Assembly: GCA_964371055.1 (NCBI GenBank)
Contig: CAYJLF010000008.1
Coordinates: forward strand, 1 to 64,000
Direction: 5' to 3'
DNA length: 64,000 nucleotides
DNA from: CAYJLF01 sp964371055
Lineage (GTDB): Bacteria; Eisenbacteria; RBG-16-71-46; CAIMUX01
The notes under the pieces: generated by a model
Database searches by the model: none
What the model saw: the letters and a program-made list of their open reading frames with translations, nothing else
Told to the model about the DNA's origin: nothing
Part shown: positions 60,150 to 64,000 of the stretch, in pieces
How the letters are laid out: each line of letters begins with the position of its first letter
Position numbering within the stretch: position 1 is the stretch's first letter
Made by a program: the position numbers and the translations under genes

Positions 60150-62081
60150 GTGATCCGCGCCGTCGGCGTGGGACGGATGTTCGGCGATGCCGTTCTCCTC
60201 GAGGCATGCGACTGGTTTCTCGGCGACCGGGACCGGGTCGGCCTGGTCGGGGCGAACGGCTCGGGAAAGTCGACCTGGCTCAAGATGCTGGCCGGCCTCG
60301 ACCATCCCGATCGCGGCCGCCTGGAGATGCCGCGCGGGCAGAGGGTCGGCTACCTCCCGCAGTTCGGCTTCGAGCCGGGGCGCGGCACGGTCCGCGAGGA
60401 GGCGAAGCGCGCTTTCGAAGTGATCCTGCGCCTGCAGGACGAGCGGGATCAGCTCACGGAGGAACTGGAGCGGCCGGGCCTGGAACCGGCGCTGGCCGAG
60501 ACGCTGCTCGCCCGGCACGATCGGCTCGAGCAGGAGATCCGACGCCTCGACGGTTACGAGGTCGATCGCCGGGTCGACCGGGTGATGCGCGGGCTCGGCT
60601 TTGTCGAACGTGACTTCGACCGCCCGGTCCCGTCCCTCTCGGGCGGCTGGCAGATGCGCGTGGCGCTCGGACGGCTCCTGCTCGAGAACCCCGACGTGCT
60701 GCTGCTGGACGAACCGACCAACCATCTCGATCTCGAGGCGCGGGAGTGGCTGGAGGGATTCCTCGCCGCGTACGACGGGAGTTTCGTTCTGGTCTCGCAC
60801 GATCGCTACTTCCTGGACGTCACGGTCACGCGGATCACCGACATCATGTCGCGCCGGCTGCAGGACTTCACCGGCAACTACTCCCGCTACCTGGAAGAGA
60901 GAGACGCGCGCTACGACCTGGAGATGAAGGCCTACGAGCGCCAGCAGGACGAGATCCGCCGCGTCCAGCTCTTCATCGACCGGTTTCGCTACAAGAACAC
61001 CAAGGCGAGCCAGGTGCAGAGCCGGATCAAGATGCTGGAGAAGATGCCCAAGCTCACTCCGCCGCAGGCGCCGCCGCGCACGATCCACTTTCGATTCCCG
61101 CAACCGGGACGAGCGGGACGGATCGTGGTGGAGTTGGCCGGGGTGACGAAGCGCTACGGGGAGCTCACCGTGCTGGACCGGGTCGACCTGAAGCTCGAGC
61201 GTGGCCAGAAGGTGGCCCTGGTCGGACCCAACGGGGCCGGCAAGTCGACCCTGATGCGCATCCTGGCCGGGAGCGAGCCGGTGCAGGCCGGGGAACGGAT
61301 CGACGGCCAGAAGGTGACGATCGACCACTTCGCCCAGGACCAGGCCGATCGGCTGCCGGCCGACCGCACGATCTACCAGGAGGCTCTCGGGCGCGCCCCG
61401 CACGATTTCGTGCCGCAGGTGCGCGGCCTCCTCGGCGCTTTCCTCTTCAGCGGCGATGCGGTGGAGAAGAAGATCGCGGTGCTCTCCGGCGGAGAGCGGA
61501 ACCGCCTCGCTCTCGCCCTCATGCTGATGAAGCCGGCCAACCTGTTGCTGCTCGACGAGCCGACCAACCATCTCGACATGGCGGCCAAGGATGTCCTCCT
61601 GGAGGCCCTGCGTGCCTTCGAGGGGACGCTGGTCTTCGTCTCGCATGACCGCTACTTCCTCGAGCGCCTGGCCGACCGCGTGATCGAGGTGGGGGACGGG
61701 CGCCTCACCGATCACCCGGGGAACTACGAGAGCTTCCTCTGGTGGAAGCGACGCCGGCAGGAAGAGGCGGAGGCGGCGATGGCGGGCCGTTCAACCGGCG
61801 CGTCGGGCAGTGCGGTGCCGCTGCCCCTCGCCGCCGGAGCATCCGATCGGCGCGGCCGGGTTCCGGCTCGGAAGCTGCGGGAGTTGGAGGAGCGGATCGC
61901 GTCTCTGGAGGAACGGAAGGCCCGGCTGGAGGCCACCCTGGCGCGCGAGGACCTCTACCGCGATGCCGAGAAGGCCGGCTTCTACCTGGGGGAGTACCGG
62001 GAGGTCACCGCCGACCTCGAGAGCGCCCTGGAGTCGTGGACCCAGCTGGCGGAGGGAGAGACCGACCCGGCCCAGTCGTAG
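60150..62081 (+). CDS. ABC-F family ATPase (EttA/Uup/YfmR type)
   Basis: 643 residues from GTG 60150, six bases after GAGG. Two ABC domains on one chain and no membrane part identify the ABC-F class, which acts on the ribosome. Domain 1: Walker A GANGSGKST, signature LSGGWQMRVALGRLLL, Walker B VLLLDEPTNHLD. The linker (RFRYKNTKASQVQSRIKMLE), the P-site tRNA-interacting motif region, lies at about residues 270-310. Domain 2: GPNGAGKST, LSGGERNRLALALMLM, LLLLDEPTNHLD. A C-terminal coiled coil (residues about 570-640, LRELEERIASLEERKARLEA) resembles the Uup type. Catalytic Glu residues are intact. Translation-factor or antibiotic-protection function cannot be told apart here. Confidence 0.93.
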   Translation: MIRAVGVGRMFGDAVLLEACDWFLGDRDRVGLVGANGSGKSTWLKMLAGLDHPDRGRLEMPRGQRVGYLPQFGFEPGRGTVREEAKRAFEVILRLQDERDQLTEELERPGLEPALAETLLARHDRLEQEIRRLDGYEVDRRVDRVMRGLGFVERDFDRPVPSLSGGWQMRVALGRLLLENPDVLLLDEPTNHLDLEAREWLEGFLAAYDGSFVLVSHDRYFLDVTVTRITDIMSRRLQDFTGNYSRYLEERDARYDLEMKAYERQQDEIRRVQLFIDRFRYKNTKASQVQSRIKMLEKMPKLTPPQAPPRTIHFRFPQPGRAGRIVVELAGVTKRYGELTVLDRVDLKLERGQKVALVGPNGAGKSTLMRILAGSEPVQAGERIDGQKVTIDHFAQDQADRLPADRTIYQEALGRAPHDFVPQVRGLLGAFLFSGDAVEKKIAVLSGGERNRLALALMLMKPANLLLLDEPTNHLDMAAKDVLLEALRAFEGTLVFVSHDRYFLERLADRVIEVGDGRLTDHPGNYESFLWWKRRRQEEAEAAMAGRSTGASGSAVPLPLAAGASDRRGRVPARKLRELEERIASLEERKARLEATLAREDLYRDAEKAGFYLGEYREVTADLESALESWTQLAEGETDPAQS

Positions 62082-62132
62082 TCGTGACGGCCCGGTCGTG
62101 ACGGCCCAGTCGTCGTGATGGCCCAGTCGTGA
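62068..62132 (+). repeat. Short degenerate tandem repeat spanning the ABC-F stop codon
   Basis: Four copies of a GGCCCAGTCGTGA-like unit follow each other, two with extra TCG or TAGTCG triplets. The first copy contains the TAG stop (62079-62081) of the ABC-F gene. Copy-number change would alter the end of the protein. Confidence 0.6.
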
Positions 62133-62140
62133 TCAGGTCC

Positions 62141-62173
62141 GCGTTTCCCGGGCGTTGCGTGACCGGGAAACGC
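62141..62173. terminator. Bidirectional terminator-like hairpin between convergent genes
   Basis: GCGTTTCCCGG (62141-62151) pairs perfectly with CCGGGAAACGC (62163-62173) around an 11-base loop, between the stops of the ABC-F gene and the nucleotidyltransferase gene. No T-tract follows on either strand, so termination strength is uncertain. Confidence 0.55.
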
Positions 62174-62178
62174 TTCGC

Positions 62179-62865
62179 TCAGACCTCTTCGTCGGGCGAA
62201 CCACCGTTTCCGGCCGCGGCCGCGGGGATCGGCGGATCGGCCGGGGTCGGTTCCGGCACCGGCAATCCGGCCAGTCGAAGGTGCTCGTGGTACTCGGTCC
62301 GGTCCTCGATCCTCCGCACGACCGCGGTCGCACCGACCTCGTGCACCAGGATCTCCTTCGCGTGGCCCTTGATGATGTCCCACATCTCGGTCTCGGGCTT
62401 GAGCTGCCGCAGCTCTCCGTGCAACGCGGCGTCGAAGAAGACCGGATGTCCAAGGTGTCCCTGCCAGCCCGGCGCGAGGATGCGGGTCTTGCTTTCGACG
62501 AAGTGCGCCGCGAGCTGTCCGAGGACTTCCGGGGTGAGGAGAGGCTGGTCGGCGAGACCGAGCGCACTACCCTTCGAAGCGGTGGACACGCGCTCCATTC
62601 CGGCCCGGACGAGAGCGGCGAAGCGATCCTCGGACTCACCCGCCTCCACGAGCTGGATCCGACCCGCCAGCGGCCCCAGCGACGACCGGAACTCGTACCC
62701 GCCGGGACCGACGACGAGGATGACCTCGGCGAATCCGGCGTCGAGGTAGGCCTGGAGCGTGCGGCTGAGCACGGTCGCATCCCCGAACGGCAACAACGGG
62801 ATCGGGGTCTTGAGACGCGGACCACTGCGGGTCCCCAGAATGACGGCGGACAGGTTCTTGATCAT
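62179..62865 (-). CDS. MobA/MocA-like nucleotidyltransferase
   Basis: 228 residues from ATG 62865; the frame extends to 62952 but GGGAG upstream and the family start favour this codon. NTP-transferase fold: NLSAVILGTRSGPRLKTPIP, TVLSRTLQAYLDAGFAEVIL, VVGPGGYEF, GSALGLADQPLLTPEVL and GHPVFFDAALHGELRQL, the last two typical of MocA/MobA-like cytidylyl- or guanylyltransferases of molybdenum cofactor. The nucleotide-binding opening, normally LAAGxSxRMGxxK, reads LGTRSGPRLKTPI, lacking the canonical pattern, so activity or substrate may differ. The C-terminus has an Ala/Pro-rich tail. No molybdenum-cofactor genes are nearby. Confidence 0.7.
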   Translation of the reverse strand: MIKNLSAVILGTRSGPRLKTPIPLLPFGDATVLSRTLQAYLDAGFAEVILVVGPGGYEFRSSLGPLAGRIQLVEAGESEDRFAALVRAGMERVSTASKGSALGLADQPLLTPEVLGQLAAHFVESKTRILAPGWQGHLGHPVFFDAALHGELRQLKPETEMWDIIKGHAKEILVHEVGATAVVRRIEDRTEYHEHLRLAGLPVPEPTPADPPIPAAAAGNGGSPDEEV

Positions 62866-63052
62866 CGCATCGGGTCTCCCAGGTTCCCAGGGGCACAGCC
62901 GGCTCCAGCCGATCGAAACCGCGAGTATAGGGATCCGGCTGCGTCCGGGCAAGGGGCGGATCCGGCGCCTTCTGCGACCGGGGCCGGCGCCCCGGCCCGC
63001 CGCGTGCCGGCCGGCCGATCCGGGCGCTCTCCACCCGGTCCCGCGGCCGCGG

Positions 63053-64000
63053 CTACAAGAAGGTCTGGTTAGGTCGATAGGTCTCCGGGAACGCCTCCAG
63101 GAAGACTTCGTCCCAGACGCTGATCGCCTCCCGCAGCATCCCTTTCTTCGCGTCGTGGGAGAGGAACGCTGACTTGAACCCGTTGATCAGGATCTTGCGC
63201 AGGTCGCTGACGTAGAGGTCGAGATGGAGGCAGGCAAGCTGGAGTTCCCGCGAAGCGGTCGTGTCGGACATCAGCCGGTTGTCGGTGTTGATCGTCACGC
63301 GCAGCCCCTTGCGGAAGTAGGCGCCGAACGGATGCGTGGCATAGCTCTCCACGGCGCCGGTCTGCAGGTTGGAGGTCAGGCACATCTCCAGCGGGATTCG
63401 ATGGTCGGTGACGTACTCCAGAAGGTCGGGGTCCTCCCACAGGAGGGTGCCGTGGCCGACCCGGTGCGCCCCGCAGTAGTGGATCGCCTGGTGGATCGAC
63501 TGCGCGCCGAACGCCTCGCCGGCGTGCACCGTCGAATTGATGTTCCGTTTGAGGATGAGCTGGAAGGCTTCGCGATGCTCCTTGGCCGGATAGTCCCGCT
63601 CCGCGCCCGCCAGGTCGAAGGCGACGACGCCGCGGTTCTTGTAGGAGATCGCGAGCTTCGCCAGCTCGAGCGACACCTCGGGGCTGATGTGGCGGATGCC
63701 GCAGACGATGACGCCGCTCTTGATCCGCCAGCGCGCCTCGGCCCGCCGCAGGCCGCGCAGCACGGCGTCGACGATCGCCTCGAGCGCGAGACCGCGCTTC
63801 TGGTGCAGGATGGGGGAGAACCGCACCTCTAAGTACCAGACGTTCTCGCGTGCGGCATCTTCGGCCAGTTCGAAGGCGACGCGCTCGAGCGACTCCTCAT
63901 CCTGCATGACCGACAGGGTCAGATCGAAGAGCCGCAGGTATTCGGAGAGGTCAGCGCCGTCGCGGATCCTCATCTGCCGTCGCAGTTCCTCCGGATCGGC
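63053..64000 (-). CDS. Adenosine deaminase family protein, 5' truncated by the window edge
   Basis: The frame is still open at base 64000 on this strand, so the N-terminus with the first metal motif (HxH) is missing; 315 residues are visible. Family signs are the zinc-binding His and catalytic Glu in NINSTVHAGEAFGAQSIHQA, HRVGHGTLLWEDPDLLEY, PLEMCLTSNLQTGAVESYAT and the second Asp region RVTINTDNRLMSDTTASREL. This layout is that of adenosine/AMP deaminase-like metal enzymes; INTDN replaces the more usual LNTDDP. The reaction would be adenosine to inosine; other purine or aminodeoxyfutalosine substrates occur in the family. Confidence 0.87.
   Translation of the reverse strand, partial: ADPEELRRQMRIRDGADLSEYLRLFDLTLSVMQDEESLERVAFELAEDAARENVWYLEVRFSPILHQKRGLALEAIVDAVLRGLRRAEARWRIKSGVIVCGIRHISPEVSLELAKLAISYKNRGVVAFDLAGAERDYPAKEHREAFQLILKRNINSTVHAGEAFGAQSIHQAIHYCGAHRVGHGTLLWEDPDLLEYVTDHRIPLEMCLTSNLQTGAVESYATHPFGAYFRKGLRVTINTDNRLMSDTTASRELQLACLHLDLYVSDLRKILINGFKSAFLSHDAKKGMLREAISVWDEVFLEAFPETYRPNQTFL

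Noticed and set aside
62068..62132. CRISPR-like array
   Set aside because: Units are short, degenerate and contiguous with no unique spacers; no cas gene is present anywhere in the window.

Overview
The window is about 64 kb of very GC-rich chromosome from a diderm bacterium, with genes densely packed on both strands and many 4-bp start/stop overlaps. PorV-like, DUF5683, DUF6029, Omp28-like and FlgD/T9SS-tail-like proteins, two Omp85 barrels, a SurA-like lipoprotein, a type A RNase P RNA and sigma-70 promoters of the TTGACA/TATACT type all point to the FCB supergroup outside classical Bacteroidota. Eisenbacteria, Krumholzibacteriota, Latescibacterota or Gemmatimonadota-like lineages fit; this placement is inference. 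I see no CRISPR array, prophage, IS element or plasmid function.

Layout. 1-15401 (+) is an envelope and secretion block: the tail of a DUF2723-type glycosyltransferase with TPRs, a PorV/PorQ-type barrel, a 1166-aa M6 metalloprotease with a FlgD-like C-terminal tail, two DUF5683 proteins, a beta-propeller, a giant protein with a SprA-like N-terminal signature, an Omp85 protein and a parvulin lipoprotein. 15408-20954 (-) holds ligA behind three exported proteins: a TlpA thioredoxin, a DUF6029-like barrel and a PEGA/Omp28 thioredoxin-fold lipoprotein. 21130-25192 (+) holds queG, a NifU-type Fe-S scaffold gene and a PhoB/PhoR pair. nth follows on the minus strand. 26225-33867 (+) is a metabolic run: dxs, pepA, trxB, a LON-domain protein, ETF-quinone oxidoreductase and def. 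33965-39422 (-) holds nrnA and a four-gene operon (glutaryl-CoA-type dehydrogenase, small barrel, S8 protease, free-methionine-sulfoxide reductase).

39651-48138 (+) is the informational core: rpsU, mutS2, dnaG and rpoD (the rpsU-dnaG-rpoD macromolecular-synthesis arrangement, with mutS2 inserted), two tRNA genes, a terminator, a zinc-ribbon coiled-coil gene and rnpB. 48203-55346 (+) is a second envelope operon: a gluzincin/TolB-propeller/barrel fusion, a PQQ-type propeller, a PEGA protein and a propeller lipoprotein, ending in a threonine aldolase. 55283-57431 (-) holds a MauE/DoxX membrane protein, a rhodanese without its catalytic cysteine and a DUF1573 protein. 57581-62081 (+) holds a histidine kinase, a receiver-only regulator and an ABC-F protein. 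The window ends on the minus strand with a MobA-like nucleotidyltransferase and a truncated adenosine deaminase.

How the parts may fit. The 1-15401 block looks like a dedicated export and surface-display apparatus: glycosyltransferase, PorV-like shuttle, tailed protease cargo, SprA-like outer-membrane protein, Omp85 insertase and periplasmic chaperone. It is the best candidate here for an under-described system. The acyl-CoA dehydrogenase and ETF-QO imply electron transfer from acyl-CoA oxidation to quinone, although the ETF genes are not in the window. Nine promoters, two hairpins and several start-site choices are proposed from sequence alone.
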